Positions 54,333 to 63,212 of a DNA stretch of 64,000 bases are shown piece after piece. Location: assembly GCA_023442085.1 (NCBI GenBank), contig JAEZMT010000066.1:3099-67098 (forward strand). The letters are read 5' to 3'. Each line of letters starts with the position of its first letter. Position 1 is the stretch's first letter. Both the position numbers and the translations under genes were made by a program. This stretch comes from Pseudomonadota bacterium (GTDB lineage Bacteria; Pseudomonadota; Alphaproteobacteria; Rhizobiales; Xanthobacteraceae). Under the pieces are notes generated by a model. The model saw nothing but the letters and a program-made list of their open reading frames with translations. It was not told the origin of the DNA and ran no database searches.

Positions 54333-54686
54333 ATGGCTCATGATTCCGCGTCCCGTTTCGCCGGCGCGCTGATTGCGGCGCTGGTGCTGATCGCGTTCGC
54401 CGCCCCGGCGCGCGCGCAGGCCTGCCTCGAGCAGATCGTTACCGTTCAGGCGGCGCTCAAGGAGCGGCTGCCGCATCCCAAGAAGCCGCCCGAGCAGGAG
54501 CAGTCCATCGCGGCGCAGACCGACCAGCAGCCCACGCCCGGCTCGCTCGCGGCGGCGGGCATCACGCAGCCGGACTCCGGTGCGCTCGGCGCGCTGAACC
54601 AGGCCATCAACCTGCAGGCCGCCGGCGACGAGGCGGGCTGCCTGAAGGCTCTCGCCGAGGCGAAGCGCCTCGGGGGATTGAACTAA
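54333..54686 (+). CDS. exported hypothetical protein, 117 aa
   Basis: A protein with a signal peptide (residues about 8-30, AGALIAALVLIAFAAPARAQA) and a mature domain of about 87 residues with two Cys (ACLEQIV near 32 and AGCLKAL near 104), possibly a disulfide. A Pro/Gln-rich centre and a helical end LNQAINLQAAGDEAGCLKAL are visible. No family is recognised. It is separated from terC by 149 bp and converges on the puuB-like gene. Confidence 0.65.
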   Translation: MAHDSASRFAGALIAALVLIAFAAPARAQACLEQIVTVQAALKERLPHPKKPPEQEQSIAAQTDQQPTPGSLAAAGITQPDSGALGALNQAINLQAAGDEAGCLKALAEAKRLGGLN

Positions 54687-54729
54687 GTCGGGGCCCAGCG
54701 GCTCGGCGGACTGAGCTGAGGCTGAGCGA

Positions 54730-56031
54730 TCAGAGCCGGTCGCGCAGGGCGTAGTAGCTAAGACCTGCCATCATCAGCGGGGTGCGCAGCAGGGTGCCGC
54801 CGGGAAAGGGCGGCACCGGAAGACGGCCGAGCAGATCGAAGCGGGAGAGTTGTCCCTGCACCGCCTCCGCGAGGATCTTCCCGAACAGCGGCGCCAGCGC
54901 CACGCCCTGCCCGCTGTAGCCCGCCGAAACGAGGACGTTCGGCGACATCCGCCGCACGAAGGGCAGCCGCGACATGGTGATGGCCAGCACGCCGCCCCAG
55001 GCATAGTCGATGCGCGCGTCGCCGAGTTGGGGAAAGATGCGCAGCATGAACGGCCGCACGAAGTCCGCCACATCGGGCCGCAGCCCGCGCCGATAGCTTT
55101 CGCCGCCACCGAACAGAAGCCGCCCGTCCGCGGAGAGGCGGAAATAGTTGATGACGAAACGGCTGTCCGCCACCGCCGCGTCGTTGGCGATGATCTCGCG
55201 GGCCCGCTCGCCCAAAGGCTCCGTGGCCGCGATGTAGTTGCAGATGGGCATGACATGGGCGTCCACCGCCCGGTCGAGACCGTCCATGAGGCCGTTGCCG
55301 CACTCCAGCAGCATGTCGGCAACGACGCTGCCGCCGGTATCGGTGGTCACGGTCACGCCGCCCGCATCCGCGACCTTGCTGGCGCGCGTGCCCTCATGAA
55401 TCTCAGCACCGGCCGCGACGGCCGCCGCGCCGAGGCCGAGGGCGAAATTGAGCGGATGCAGATGCCCGGCACCCTTGTCCAAGAGGCCGCCATAATAGGC
55501 GGAGGTGCCGACCATGGCGCGGATCTCGTCGCGGGACAGCGGCACCAGGGCGTCATAGCCGTAGTCCGCCGCCAGCGTGCGGGCATAGTCGTGGCTGTCT
55601 GGAACGTAGCGTGCCTTGTGATCAGCGAGGATCAGCCCGTCCCGCAGGTCGCACGGAATGTCGTATCGGGCGATGAGGCTCCGCACCAGCGCCTTGCCCT
55701 CTTCCGCGAGGTCCCACAGCTTGCGGGCGTCGTCTTTCCCCACCGCCTTTTCCAGGAAGTCCTGGCCGCGACGCTGGCCGCTGTGAAGCTGCCCCCCGTT
55801 GCGCCCGGAGGCGCCCGAGCCCACCCGCGCGGATTCCAGCACCACCACCTTGAACCCGGCCTCGGCGAGATGAAGGGCGGCGGACAGCCCCGTATAGCCG
55901 GCGCCGATGATGCACACATCCGCGCGCACCGTGCCCTTCAGCGGCGGGAAAGCGGGGAAGGCGGTGGCCGTCGCCGTGTACCAGGAGCGGGCATGGCCGG
56001 CCGGGTTGAGCGGCGCGGCGACACGGTGCAT
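54730..56031 (-). CDS. puuB: FAD-dependent oxidoreductase, gamma-glutamylputrescine oxidase-like
   Basis: A 433-aa DAO-family flavoenzyme. The FAD fold is DVCIIGAGYTGLSAALHLAE, followed by GSGASGRNGGQLHSG. The C-terminal motif is VSAGYSGQGVALAPLFGKIL. It is inferred to oxidise gamma-glutamylputrescine because it is the downstream partner of a glutamine-synthetase-like gene, the PuuA-PuuB arrangement. The start at 56031 is chosen because AAGGAAAACGCC precedes it; an ATG at 56073 overlaps the upstream stop codon (ATGA), so translation is coupled either way. Confidence 0.82.
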   Translation of the reverse strand: MHRVAAPLNPAGHARSWYTATATAFPAFPPLKGTVRADVCIIGAGYTGLSAALHLAEAGFKVVVLESARVGSGASGRNGGQLHSGQRRGQDFLEKAVGKDDARKLWDLAEEGKALVRSLIARYDIPCDLRDGLILADHKARYVPDSHDYARTLAADYGYDALVPLSRDEIRAMVGTSAYYGGLLDKGAGHLHPLNFALGLGAAAVAAGAEIHEGTRASKVADAGGVTVTTDTGGSVVADMLLECGNGLMDGLDRAVDAHVMPICNYIAATEPLGERAREIIANDAAVADSRFVINYFRLSADGRLLFGGGESYRRGLRPDVADFVRPFMLRIFPQLGDARIDYAWGGVLAITMSRLPFVRRMSPNVLVSAGYSGQGVALAPLFGKILAEAVQGQLSRFDLLGRLPVPPFPGGTLLRTPLMMAGLSYYALRDRL

Positions 56032-56069
56032 GGCGTTTTCCTTCTTCTTCTCGTTGGGCACCATCGGCC

Positions 56070-57473
56070 TCATACGTTGAGCAGAAGGTACTCCCGCTCC
56101 CAGGGCGAGATCACCCTCATGAAGGTTTCGAACTCGGCCTGCTTCACCGCCGCATAGGCGGAGACGAACCGGGCGCCGAGCACCTCGGCAAGCGGTTCGC
56201 TCTCCTGAAACGCCGCAACCGCCTCCAGGAGCCCGCGGGGCAGGTCGAAATCGAGATTTTTCGCGTCGCCGTCGATGGGATCGGTGGCACGCAGGTTCTC
56301 GGTCAGGCCGAGATAGCCGCAGGCGAGGGAGGCGGCGATGGCGAGATAGGGGTTGGCGTCCGAAGACGGCACCCGGTTCTCCAGCCGCCGCGCCTCGGGG
56401 GTGGAAGGCGGCACGCGCAGGCCGGCCGTGCGGTTGTCGTAGCCCCATTGCAGGTTGATGGGCGCCATGGAGTCGCGCGTCAGCCGCCGGTAGGAATTCA
56501 CATAGGGCGCCATGATGCACATCACGGCCGGCAAGTATTTCTGGTGGCCGGCGATGAAGGAGAAGAACTCCGGCGTCGGGTCGCCGTCCTCGTCGGAGAA
56601 CAGGTTGCCCCCGGTGGCGGTGTTGAGCACTGACTGGTGGATGTGCATGGCGCTGCCCGGCTCGTTGGCGATGGGCTTGGCCATGAAGGTCGCGTAGATC
56701 TTGTGGGCGAGCGCCGCCTCGCGGATCGTGCGCTTGAACAGGAAGACCTGGTCCGCCAGCACGAGCGGGTCGCCATGACGCAGGTTGATCTCCATCTGCG
56801 CCGCGCCGTCCTCGTGGATCAGCGTGTCGATCTCCAGCCCCTGGGCCTCGGAATAATCGTAGATGTCCTCGAACAGGGCATCGAACTCGTTCACCGCCTG
56901 GATCGAATAGGACTGGCGGCCGATCTCCGGCCGGCCCGAACGGCCCACCGGCGGCTTCAGCGGATAATCGGGATCGGTGTTGGGCTCGACCAGATAGAAC
57001 TCGATCTCCGGCGCCACCACCGGCTTCCAGCCCTTCTTCTCATAGAGCGAAATGACGTGGCGCAGCACCTGCCGGGGGGCGAGTTCCACGGGGCGCCCGT
57101 CGCGGTGGTAGGCGTCATGGATCACCTGGGCAGTGGGGTCCTGCGCCCACGGCACCGAGCACAGGGTGGCAAGGTCCGGCTCAAGCACGAGGTCGCTGTC
57201 CGCGATCACCGAATCGACCAGCCCTTCATAGTCGGGATATTCGCCGGAGATGGTCTGGAAGAAGACCGACAGCGGCAGGTTCATCACGGGCGAGGAGAAG
57301 AATTTGGACGCCGGCATGATCTTGCCGCGCGCCACGCCAGCGAGATCGGGAACGGTGCATTCGATCTCGGTGATGCCCCGGCTGGCCATCCAGGCCTTGG
57401 CTTCCGTCAGCGATGTCACACCCCTCGGGGCCGTTGCCTGAGCCTTCTGCGCACCCTTGCTGCGTTTCGCCAT
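56070..57473 (-). CDS. puuA: glutamine synthetase family protein, gamma-glutamylputrescine synthetase-like
   Basis: A 467-aa ligase of the glutamine synthetase fold. Conserved segments are IHEDGAAQMEINLRHGDPL, PGSAMHIHQSV, PINLQWGYDNRTAGLRVP and RVPSSDANPYLAIAASLACG. N-terminal residues 1-20 are a basic extension. It lacks the adenylylation Tyr segment typical of GlnA-I and pairs with a flavin oxidase, so polyamine glutamylation is more likely than ammonia assimilation. The last codons overlap an ATG of the next gene. The first step of putrescine use is inferred. Confidence 0.85.
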   Translation of the reverse strand: MAKRSKGAQKAQATAPRGVTSLTEAKAWMASRGITEIECTVPDLAGVARGKIMPASKFFSSPVMNLPLSVFFQTISGEYPDYEGLVDSVIADSDLVLEPDLATLCSVPWAQDPTAQVIHDAYHRDGRPVELAPRQVLRHVISLYEKKGWKPVVAPEIEFYLVEPNTDPDYPLKPPVGRSGRPEIGRQSYSIQAVNEFDALFEDIYDYSEAQGLEIDTLIHEDGAAQMEINLRHGDPLVLADQVFLFKRTIREAALAHKIYATFMAKPIANEPGSAMHIHQSVLNTATGGNLFSDEDGDPTPEFFSFIAGHQKYLPAVMCIMAPYVNSYRRLTRDSMAPINLQWGYDNRTAGLRVPPSTPEARRLENRVPSSDANPYLAIAASLACGYLGLTENLRATDPIDGDAKNLDFDLPRGLLEAVAAFQESEPLAEVLGARFVSAYAAVKQAEFETFMRVISPWEREYLLLNV

Positions 57474-57740
57474 GATGTCCTCGCGCGTGAACCGCTCACG
57501 CCCCAGCAGGGAACACCTGCGCCGCTGCCGGTGTCAACGCGACCCGGTGCCGGCAACGCTCACGTTCCGGGCAGATACGACCGAGAGGGCGGTGTCCCGG
57601 TCTGAGACGAAAGGCAGGTGCCTCACTGGAACAGCCATCGAACGAATCACGATCGAATCGCAGTGCCCGCCGTGTTCCCGCTTCTCCCCCTACGAGATGT
57701 TGGGCCGCGGCCGAAGCGGTAGCGGATTCAGGCTGGCCGC

Positions 57741-58616
57741 TCAGCGCGGCGCGTTCACAGGGACAGTGCTTGCCTTGACCTCGGTTTCCAGCGAGGTCGC
57801 CTCCAGCAAAGCCGTTCCGATCATGGTGGCGACGGATACACGGAACGGCGCCATCAGGCGGGTGCCGGCAATCGGCACGAGCCACACGGACATGTCCTTG
57901 TTCTCGGTCATGTACTTGACGGTGTAGCGGGAGGGCCGGTGGCCGGCGACCGGCTGGTACCGCACCGAGCACACCACCGCAGAGCCCGCGTATCCCGCCA
58001 CCTTCACCGTCTCGGTGCGCTGGTAGGTCAGGGCGAGGTCGTAGCGCTGGCGCCCGTCGAACACCGGAATCGATCGGGCGCAGGCCGCGGCCGACAGCAT
58101 TTCGCCGGTGCCGGGCACGTAGACGAAAGCGCCGCTCATGGGATCGAGGATGTTCTGCAACACCGACTGCTCGATGGGAACGCGGTCGGCGGCCGGCTTC
58201 AGCGGCGGCTCGACTTCCATCTCCTTCAAGGCCCCGGAGGCCATGGCGAGACGCGCCGTTTCCGCCTTGCCGTCGGCCTCGGCATTGAGCGCGTAGACCT
58301 TCGGCACCAGTTTTCCGCCGGAGATGGCCCCACGAGAGGCCGCGACACCCTTGCCGGAGGAGACCGCCCGCAGCACGCCGGTGACGCGGGCCGAGCCGGA
58401 AATCTCATAGGCCTGATCGCCAGCCTCGACAGTGATAGACCCCCGGCCCAGCTCGACTCCGCCGACAGTCAGCACATATTTGGCGTTCAGCTTCCCGTCC
58501 GCGCGGGCAGGCCCGGCGAGCGCCGTCAGGCCGGCGGCCATCAGGATACCGGCCAGGGCGGCCGGGGCTCGGGGGCGGGAGCGAGGCAGAGGAGCGATCA
58601 TCGGGGTCGTCGTCAT
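57741..58616 (-). CDS. DUF3108 domain-containing exported protein
   Basis: A 291-aa periplasmic protein. The signal peptide lies around residues 18-40 (APAALAGILMAAGLTALAGP, cut after ARA). The mature part starts GKLNAKYVLTVGGVELGRGS, and the late KYMTENKDMSVWLVPIAGTRLMAPFRV segment is the DUF3108 hallmark, a beta-rich fold perhaps binding lipids. Two Cys are present, in AAACARS and AVVCSVRY. It is monocistronic and divergent from infC across 333 bp. Function is unknown. Confidence 0.82.
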   Translation of the reverse strand: MTTTPMIAPLPRSRPRAPAALAGILMAAGLTALAGPARADGKLNAKYVLTVGGVELGRGSITVEAGDQAYEISGSARVTGVLRAVSSGKGVAASRGAISGGKLVPKVYALNAEADGKAETARLAMASGALKEMEVEPPLKPAADRVPIEQSVLQNILDPMSGAFVYVPGTGEMLSAAACARSIPVFDGRQRYDLALTYQRTETVKVAGYAGSAVVCSVRYQPVAGHRPSRYTVKYMTENKDMSVWLVPIAGTRLMAPFRVSVATMIGTALLEATSLETEVKASTVPVNAPR

Positions 58617-58949
58617 CGTATAGTCCGGATGGAGATGTCCGGGGGCCGGCGGACCCGTGACCCAAAGACATGCACAGGGAAGGCGGCTGAACTGTGACCC
58701 CTGCCCCTACCCGCAGGCGGCACCGCCGATCCGTCCTGCCGACCCGTCCTGCCGGACCGCTCGCGACAGACCCTGTCGGCGGAGGCCGGGGCGACGCCGC
58801 GCGAATCCGCATGGGTCATTGACTTTACGGTGGTTTGTCACGATCTTTCCAGCCTACCCTGAGAGGCGGGTTGCGCAGACGACGGCGAGGACCGGCGCCG
58901 CGGTCCGTTTACCTCGGGGGATTGTGTTGATTGCCAAGGAGCTGAAGCC
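58617..58949. other. 333-bp divergent region upstream of infC
   Basis: This region separates the DUF3108 gene (leftward) from infC (rightward). TTGACT (58819-58824) lies 17 bp before GATCTT, a weak rightward promoter candidate for infC. The infC leader would be about 100 nt. No small gene was found. Confidence 0.4.
58936..58941 (+). promoter_or_regulatory. ribosome binding site fixing the infC start at ATT
   Basis: AAGGAG lies 8 bases before an in-frame ATT (58950) and 20 bases before the first ATG (58962). Only the ATT has proper spacing. Confidence 0.85.
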
Positions 58950-59486
58950 ATTCGCCGCCCTATGAGACCCGTCGCGCCGGAGAAGGATGGACCGCGCGTC
59001 AATGAGGAAATCCGCATCCGCGAAGTCCAGCTGATCGACCAGGACGGTCAGAACCGCGGCGTGGTAGCAATCCGCGATGCGCTCATGCTGGCGCAGGAGG
59101 CCGGGCTCGATCTCGTGGAGATCTCCCCCAATTCCGCGCCCCCCGTCTGCAAGATCCTCGATTACGGCCGCTTCAAGTACCAGAACCAGAAGAAGGCCAG
59201 CGAGGCGCGCAAGAAGCAGAAGGTGGTCGAGGTCAAGGAGATCAAGCTCCGTCCGGGCATCGACGACCACGACTATGACGTGAAGATGCGGGCCATGCAG
59301 CGCTTCTTCGAGGAAGGCGACAAGGTGAAGGTCACCCTGCGCTTCCGTGGTCGCGAGATGGCGCATCAGGACATCGGCTACAAGCTTCTCCAGAAGCTCA
59401 AGGAAGACGTGTCGCCGGTGGCCAAGGTCGAGGCCGAGCCCATGCTCGAGGGCCGGCAGATGATCATGATCCTCGCCCCCCGCTGA
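58950..59486 (+). CDS. infC: translation initiation factor IF-3
   Basis: A 178-aa factor that keeps ribosomal subunits apart and proofreads start codons. The N-domain motif is [20 protein letters not shown] and the C-domain motifs are [19 protein letters not shown] and [17 protein letters not shown]. The start is assigned to ATT, giving M-R-R-P before the first internal Met, as in rhizobial IF-3 proteins that begin with RRP. AUU starts let IF-3 repress its own translation, so autoregulation is expected. A strong terminator follows; unlike many bacteria, rpmI-rplT is 1.8 kb further on. Confidence 0.93.
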   Translation: MRRPMRPVAPEKDGPRVNEEIRIREVQLIDQDGQNRGVVAIRDALMLAQEAGLDLVEISPNSAPPVCKILDYGRFKYQNQKKASEARKKQKVVEVKEIKLRPGIDDHDYDVKMRAMQRFFEEGDKVKVTLRFRGREMAHQDIGYKLLQKLKEDVSPVAKVEAEPMLEGRQMIMILAPR

Positions 59487-59511
59487 CGCAGGTCTTGAGG
59501 ACGGAGTAAAG

Positions 59512-59543
59512 AAAAAGCCCGGCGCAGCGCGCCGGGCTTTTCT
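59512..59543 (+). terminator. intrinsic terminator after infC
   Basis: AGCCCGGCGC-AGC-GCGCCGGGCT is a 10-bp perfect stem followed by TTTTC, with an A-run before it, 30 bp after the infC stop. Confidence 0.92.
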
Positions 59544-59613
59544 CGTTTCTGACCTCCAGGCCACCCCTCCCGATGGGGGTCGGGGCGCGGCCGCCTGAAC
59601 GGCCGCGCAAGCC

Positions 59614-60336
59614 TCACGGGCAGGGATGCTGGAGCCCGTCGTAGCCGGTGTACGTGCCGGTGTTCGGGTTGTACGACCGGAAGCGCGACATGCAGTACGC
59701 CACCGCATCGTTCGTGTAGACGGGCTCGGCATTGGCCGCGGCCACCGCGCCGAGCGCCAGACCGCTGGCAACTCCGAGAGCGATCCACGCGCCGGTGTTG
59801 TTATAGTAGCCCCAGCCCCAGCCGGGACGATACCAGCCCCAGCCCGGACGCCACGGCCCCGGACCCCACGCGCCCGGCGGCGGGCGCCAGCCCGGATGGC
59901 CCCAGCCCGGTCCGCCGGGTCCCCAGCCGGGACGGCCAGGACCCCAACCGGGGCGACCGGGGCCCCAGCCGGGGCGGCCCGCATACACCGGACGTCCGAC
60001 ATAGCCGGGACGACCCACGACACCCGGCCGACCGACGAAGCCCGGACGACCGACATAGCCGGGACGGCCCACAAATCCGGGACGGCCGACAAAACCGGGG
60101 CGTCCCACGTATCCGGGGCGCATGCCCACGCGCGGCCCGCCCACGCGCACCGCCCCCACCCGGGGCCCGCCACCGCCGCGCCAGGCCACGGTTTCAACCG
60201 CGCCGGCATTGGCAAGGGCCGGATTGGCAAGGCCAAAGCGCAGCGCTTGCGCATTCGCGACGGGAACCGAAAGCGAAAGCATGCCGCCAGCGACCGCAGC
60301 CGCTGCAAACAATGCCACCCTTCTTGTGCCGAACAT
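59614..60336 (-). CDS. BA14K family glycine/proline-rich exported protein
   Basis: A 240-aa protein with signal peptide residues 1-30 (VALFAAAAVAGGMLSLSVPV, cut after ANA). A repeat region follows: about eight GRPGxV hexapeptides, then three WGPGRPG heptapeptides. A hydrophobic segment (GAWIALGVASGLALGAVAAA) and the C-terminal BA14K domain (AYCMSRFRSYNPNTGTYTGY) come next. BA14K proteins are immunoreactive lectin-like envelope proteins known from Brucella. A good GAGGGAGTGAAG ribosome site is present. It is divergent from a paralogue with almost the same last 25 residues. Confidence 0.85.
   Translation of the reverse strand: MFGTRRVALFAAAAVAGGMLSLSVPVANAQALRFGLANPALANAGAVETVAWRGGGGPRVGAVRVGGPRVGMRPGYVGRPGFVGRPGFVGRPGYVGRPGFVGRPGVVGRPGYVGRPVYAGRPGWGPGRPGWGPGRPGWGPGGPGWGHPGWRPPPGAWGPGPWRPGWGWYRPGWGWGYYNNTGAWIALGVASGLALGAVAAANAEPVYTNDAVAYCMSRFRSYNPNTGTYTGYDGLQHPCP
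59895..60123. repeat. short tandem repeats inside the BA14K gene
   Basis: About eight 18-bp units encoding GRPGxV (59985-60123), followed by about three 21-bp units encoding WGPGRPG (59895-59984). Unit similarity at the DNA level suggests expansion by slippage or unequal exchange, so the copy number may vary between strains. Confidence 0.8.
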
Positions 60337-60532
60337 GATCTTCACTCCCTCAACACTTTCCATCTTCAACGCTCTTTGTGTCGAATGTTTCGCGGCCGTT
60401 GCGGAACTTGCGGCTGGAAAGCGGCGAAGTGGTGCATTTCATCGTTTGGGTGCCCCACCCGATCACGCGTGCGTGACCAGAGGCATCCTTGCGCGCCCGG
60501 AGGCGTTGACCGGGCATAACAAGGAGTTCGGT

Positions 60533-61072
60533 ATGCATCATCTGTTGCGCAAGACCTTCCGGCGGATCACCGTCGGCCTCACCTCCGCGGCCATCGTCGT
60601 TTCCAGCGTCGGTGTAGCCACTGTGGCGACGGCTCCGGCCGCATCGGCGCAGGCGTTGCGGGCCGGTGCCGCATCCATGAACGTCCAGGCCGCGGCACCC
60701 GACGAGGTGCAGGTGCGGCGTGGCGGGCCGAGGCGCGGAGCGGGATACGTCAAGCGAGGGCCGGTCCGTGGACCGGGCTATGGTCGCCCCGGATACGGCC
60801 GCCCCGGCTGGCACGGGCCGCGCCCCGGCTATCACGCGCGCTGGGGACGCCCCTATTGGCGGAACGGCGGCTGGTACTACCGCAATAACAACGGCGCGTG
60901 GATCGCGGCCGGCATCGCCGGTCTCGCCCTCGGCGCGGCGGCGGGCGCCGCGGCGGCCAACTCGAACAGCGGCAGCAACGCGGTCGCGTACTGCTCGCAG
61001 CGCTTCCGGTCGTACAACCCCGCCACCGGCACCTACACGGGCTATGACGGGCTGCAGCATCCCTGCCCCTGA
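60533..61072 (+). CDS. BA14K family exported protein (paralogue)
   Basis: A 179-aa protein with a signal peptide (about residues 1-40, ITVGLTSAAIVVSSVGVATV, cut after ASA). A Gly/Arg/Pro-rich region (GYGRPGYGRPGW), a hydrophobic AWIAAGIAGLALGAAAGAAAA segment and a C-terminal BA14K domain ending RFRSYNPATGTYTGYDGLQH follow. It shares domain order and a nearly identical C-terminus with the divergent gene at 59614-60336, but has few repeats. AAGGAGTTCGGT precedes the ATG. It is followed by a terminator. Confidence 0.87.
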   Translation: MHHLLRKTFRRITVGLTSAAIVVSSVGVATVATAPAASAQALRAGAASMNVQAAAPDEVQVRRGGPRRGAGYVKRGPVRGPGYGRPGYGRPGWHGPRPGYHARWGRPYWRNGGWYYRNNNGAWIAAGIAGLALGAAAGAAAANSNSGSNAVAYCSQRFRSYNPATGTYTGYDGLQHPCP

Positions 61073-61097
61073 TCCGGGTCGTTCTGGCTGACAAGAA

Positions 61098-61126
61098 GGT
61101 CGCCGCCTTGCGCGGCGGCCTTTTTG
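61098..61126 (+). terminator. intrinsic terminator after the second BA14K gene
   Basis: GGTCGCCGC-CTTGC-GCGGCGGCC, with one T-G pair, is followed by TTTTT, 25 bp after the stop. Confidence 0.85.
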
Positions 61127-61328
61127 TGTGCCGATGCCGGCTCAGCGCCTCGTACGCGCAGCCTGGGCGCGGCGGCACTTGCCTTTATGCCTTCGCTCCT
61201 GTAACGACTGCCGCCTTCGAACTCGCCGGCGATTAAGGGCTGCCGCGCGGGTTCATATCGCTCAACAGCAACAAGAGGCTGAGCGTCCACCGCCCTCGCG
61301 GGCGCGGACCCATGCCACGGAGAGCCAA
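61127..61328 (+). promoter_or_regulatory. leader region of rpmI-rplT
   Basis: About 200 bp between a terminator and rpmI, expected to hold the promoter and a leader. Small inverted repeats are seen: GCTCA...TGAGC (about 61259-61284) and CCGCCCTCGCGGGCG (about 61290-61304). L20 often represses its own operon through such leaders, but the L20-binding structure cannot be confirmed by eye. Confidence 0.35.
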
Positions 61329-61529
61329 ATGCCCAAGATGAAGACCAAGTCGGGAGCGAAGAAACGCTTCCGCCTGACGGGTACGGGAAAAGTGATCGCG
61401 GGTCAGGCCGGCAAGCGCCATGGCATGATCAAGCGCACCAACAACCAGATCCGCAACCAGCGTGGCACGACCATCCTCGCCGAGTGCGATGGGCGCGTCA
61501 TCCGCAAGTCGTTCCTGCCGAACGGCTGA
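61329..61529 (+). CDS. rpmI: 50S ribosomal protein L35
   Basis: A 66-aa very basic ribosomal protein. It starts [20 protein letters not shown] and contains [19 protein letters not shown]. The length is standard. CGGAGAGCC precedes the ATG. It is first in rpmI-rplT, 28 bp before rplT. Here it is not directly joined to infC; a terminator and two BA14K genes intervene. Confidence 0.97.
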   Translation: MPKMKTKSGAKKRFRLTGTGKVIAGQAGKRHGMIKRTNNQIRNQRGTTILAECDGRVIRKSFLPNG

Positions 61530-61557
61530 CGCCACTGCGATCTGAAGGAGCTTTTCC

Positions 61558-61920
61558 ATGGCCCGCGTGAAACGTGGCGTTACCTCACACGCCAAGCACA
61601 AGAAGGTCTACAAAGCCGCAAAGGGCTTTTACGGCCGCCGCAAGAATACCATCCGCGCTGCGAAGTCGGCCGTCGAACGGTCGATGCAGTATGCCTACCG
61701 CGATCGCAAGGTGAAGAAGCGCAATTTCCGCGCGCTCTGGATCCAGCGCATTAACGCCGGTGTGCGGGCGCTCGATCTCGACCTGACCTATTCGCGATTT
61801 ATCGATGGTCTCGGCAAGGCCGGGATCGAGGTCGATCGCAAGGTGCTCTCGGATATCGCCATCCACGAGCCCGACGCGTTCAAGGCCCTGGTGGAGAAGG
61901 CCAAGGCCGCGCTGGCCTGA
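61558..61920 (+). CDS. rplT: 50S ribosomal protein L20
   Basis: A 120-aa early assembly protein of the large subunit. It starts [20 protein letters not shown] and has [20 protein letters not shown] and [16 protein letters not shown], all intact. GAAGGAGC precedes the ATG. A hairpin with a T tail lies 54 bp after the stop and separates it partly from pheS. Confidence 0.97.
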   Translation: MARVKRGVTSHAKHKKVYKAAKGFYGRRKNTIRAAKSAVERSMQYAYRDRKVKKRNFRALWIQRINAGVRALDLDLTYSRFIDGLGKAGIEVDRKVLSDIAIHEPDAFKALVEKAKAALA

Positions 61921-61973
61921 TTGCAGCGCCCCGAGCGCAGCGCTTCTCCTCCCGTCTTTCCGAGACCTTCAAG

Positions 61974-62005
61974 AGCCCCGTGCGGATCATCCGTCCGGGG
62001 CTTTT
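61974..62005 (+). terminator. terminator-like hairpin between rplT and pheS
   Basis: AGCCCCG pairs with CGGGGCT, with an inner CGGA/TCCG stem, followed by TTTT. It could end the rpmI-rplT message or attenuate read-through into pheST. Confidence 0.7.
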
Positions 62006-62087
62006 GCCATTGGGCGCAGCCCGTCTATAAGCGGCGCGACCCGACGCCGGCCCCTCCGCCGGCCTTTCGCTTTCCGGGATAGGCTCC

Positions 62088-63200
62088 ATGTCCGCGACAC
62101 CCACCGCCACCGATCCGAGCGCTCTTGAAGACCTTCAGGAGAGCCTCTCCGCCGCCATCCTGCGCGCGCAGGACGAGGCTGGCCTGGAAGAGGTGCGCAT
62201 CGCGGCCCTCGGCAAGAAGGGCTCGGTTTCCGAGCTGCTGAAGTCGCTCGGCGGCATGAGCCCGGACGAGCGCAAGGTGATGGGCCCCGCCATCAACGGC
62301 CTGCGCGACGCCGTGCAGGGCCTCCTCTCCCATCGCCGCGCCGCTTTGAAGAGTGCTGCCCTGGAGGCCCGCCTTGCCACCGAAAAGGTAGACGTGACGC
62401 TTCCCGTGCGCGAGGCCGCCGCCGAGACCGGCCGCGTCCATCCCATCGCGCAGGTGATGGAAGAGCTGGTCGCCATTTTCGCCGACATGGGCTTCTCGGT
62501 GGCAGAAGGGCCGGACATCGAGGACGACTTCCACAATTTTACCGCGCTGAACTTCCCCGCCGGCCACCCGGCCCGCGAGATGCACGACACCTTCTTCCTG
62601 CCCCCCGGCGCGGACGGTGAGCGCAAGGTGCTGCGCACCCACACCTCGCCCGTGCAGGTGCGCACCATGCAGGCGCAGAAGCCGCCCATCCGCGTCATCT
62701 GCCCCGGCCGCACCTATCGCTGCGATTCGGACCAGACCCACACGCCCATGTTCCATCAGGTGGAGGGGCTGGTGATCGACAAGGGCGCGCACCTCGGCCA
62801 CCTCAAGTGGGTGCTGGAGGAGTTCTGCAAGTCATTCTTCGAGGTGGAGGGCGTAAAGATGCGCTTCCGCCCCTCCTTCTTCCCCTTCACCGAGCCCAGC
62901 ATGGAAGTGGACATCCAGTGCGACCGCTCCCGCCCCGGCGAAATCCGCTTTGGCGAGGGCAATGACTGGCTGGAAATCCTCGGCTGCGGGATGGTCCATC
63001 CCAACGTGCTGCGCAACTGCGGCATCGATCCGGACGAGTACCAGGGCTTCGCCTGGGGCATGGGCATCGATCGCATCGCCATGCTCAAGTACGGCATGAG
63101 CGACCTGCGCGCCTTCTTCGAGGCCGACGTGCGCTGGCTCTCCCACTACGGCTTCCGCCCGCTGGATTTCCCGACGCTGGCCGGCGGCCTGAGCGCGTAA
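62088..63200 (+). CDS. pheS: phenylalanyl-tRNA synthetase alpha subunit
   Basis: A 370-aa class II synthetase catalytic subunit. Residues 1-95 are the coiled-coil tRNA-binding arm ([20 protein letters not shown]). Motif 1 surrounds [19 protein letters not shown], motif 2 is [20 protein letters not shown] and [10 protein letters not shown], and motif 3 is [20 protein letters not shown]. It works as an (alpha-beta)2 tetramer with PheT, encoded 12 bp downstream. Confidence 0.97.
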   Translation: MSATPTATDPSALEDLQESLSAAILRAQDEAGLEEVRIAALGKKGSVSELLKSLGGMSPDERKVMGPAINGLRDAVQGLLSHRRAALKSAALEARLATEKVDVTLPVREAAAETGRVHPIAQVMEELVAIFADMGFSVAEGPDIEDDFHNFTALNFPAGHPAREMHDTFFLPPGADGERKVLRTHTSPVQVRTMQAQKPPIRVICPGRTYRCDSDQTHTPMFHQVEGLVIDKGAHLGHLKWVLEEFCKSFFEVEGVKMRFRPSFFPFTEPSMEVDIQCDRSRPGEIRFGEGNDWLEILGCGMVHPNVLRNCGIDPDEYQGFAWGMGIDRIAMLKYGMSDLRAFFEADVRWLSHYGFRPLDFPTLAGGLSA

Positions 63201-63212
63201 GGAGCAGGACCC

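Noticed and set aside
59895..60123. Regular 18-21 bp repeats considered as a CRISPR array
   Set aside because: Units are contiguous without spacers and encode an in-frame Gly/Pro-rich repeat in an exported protein.
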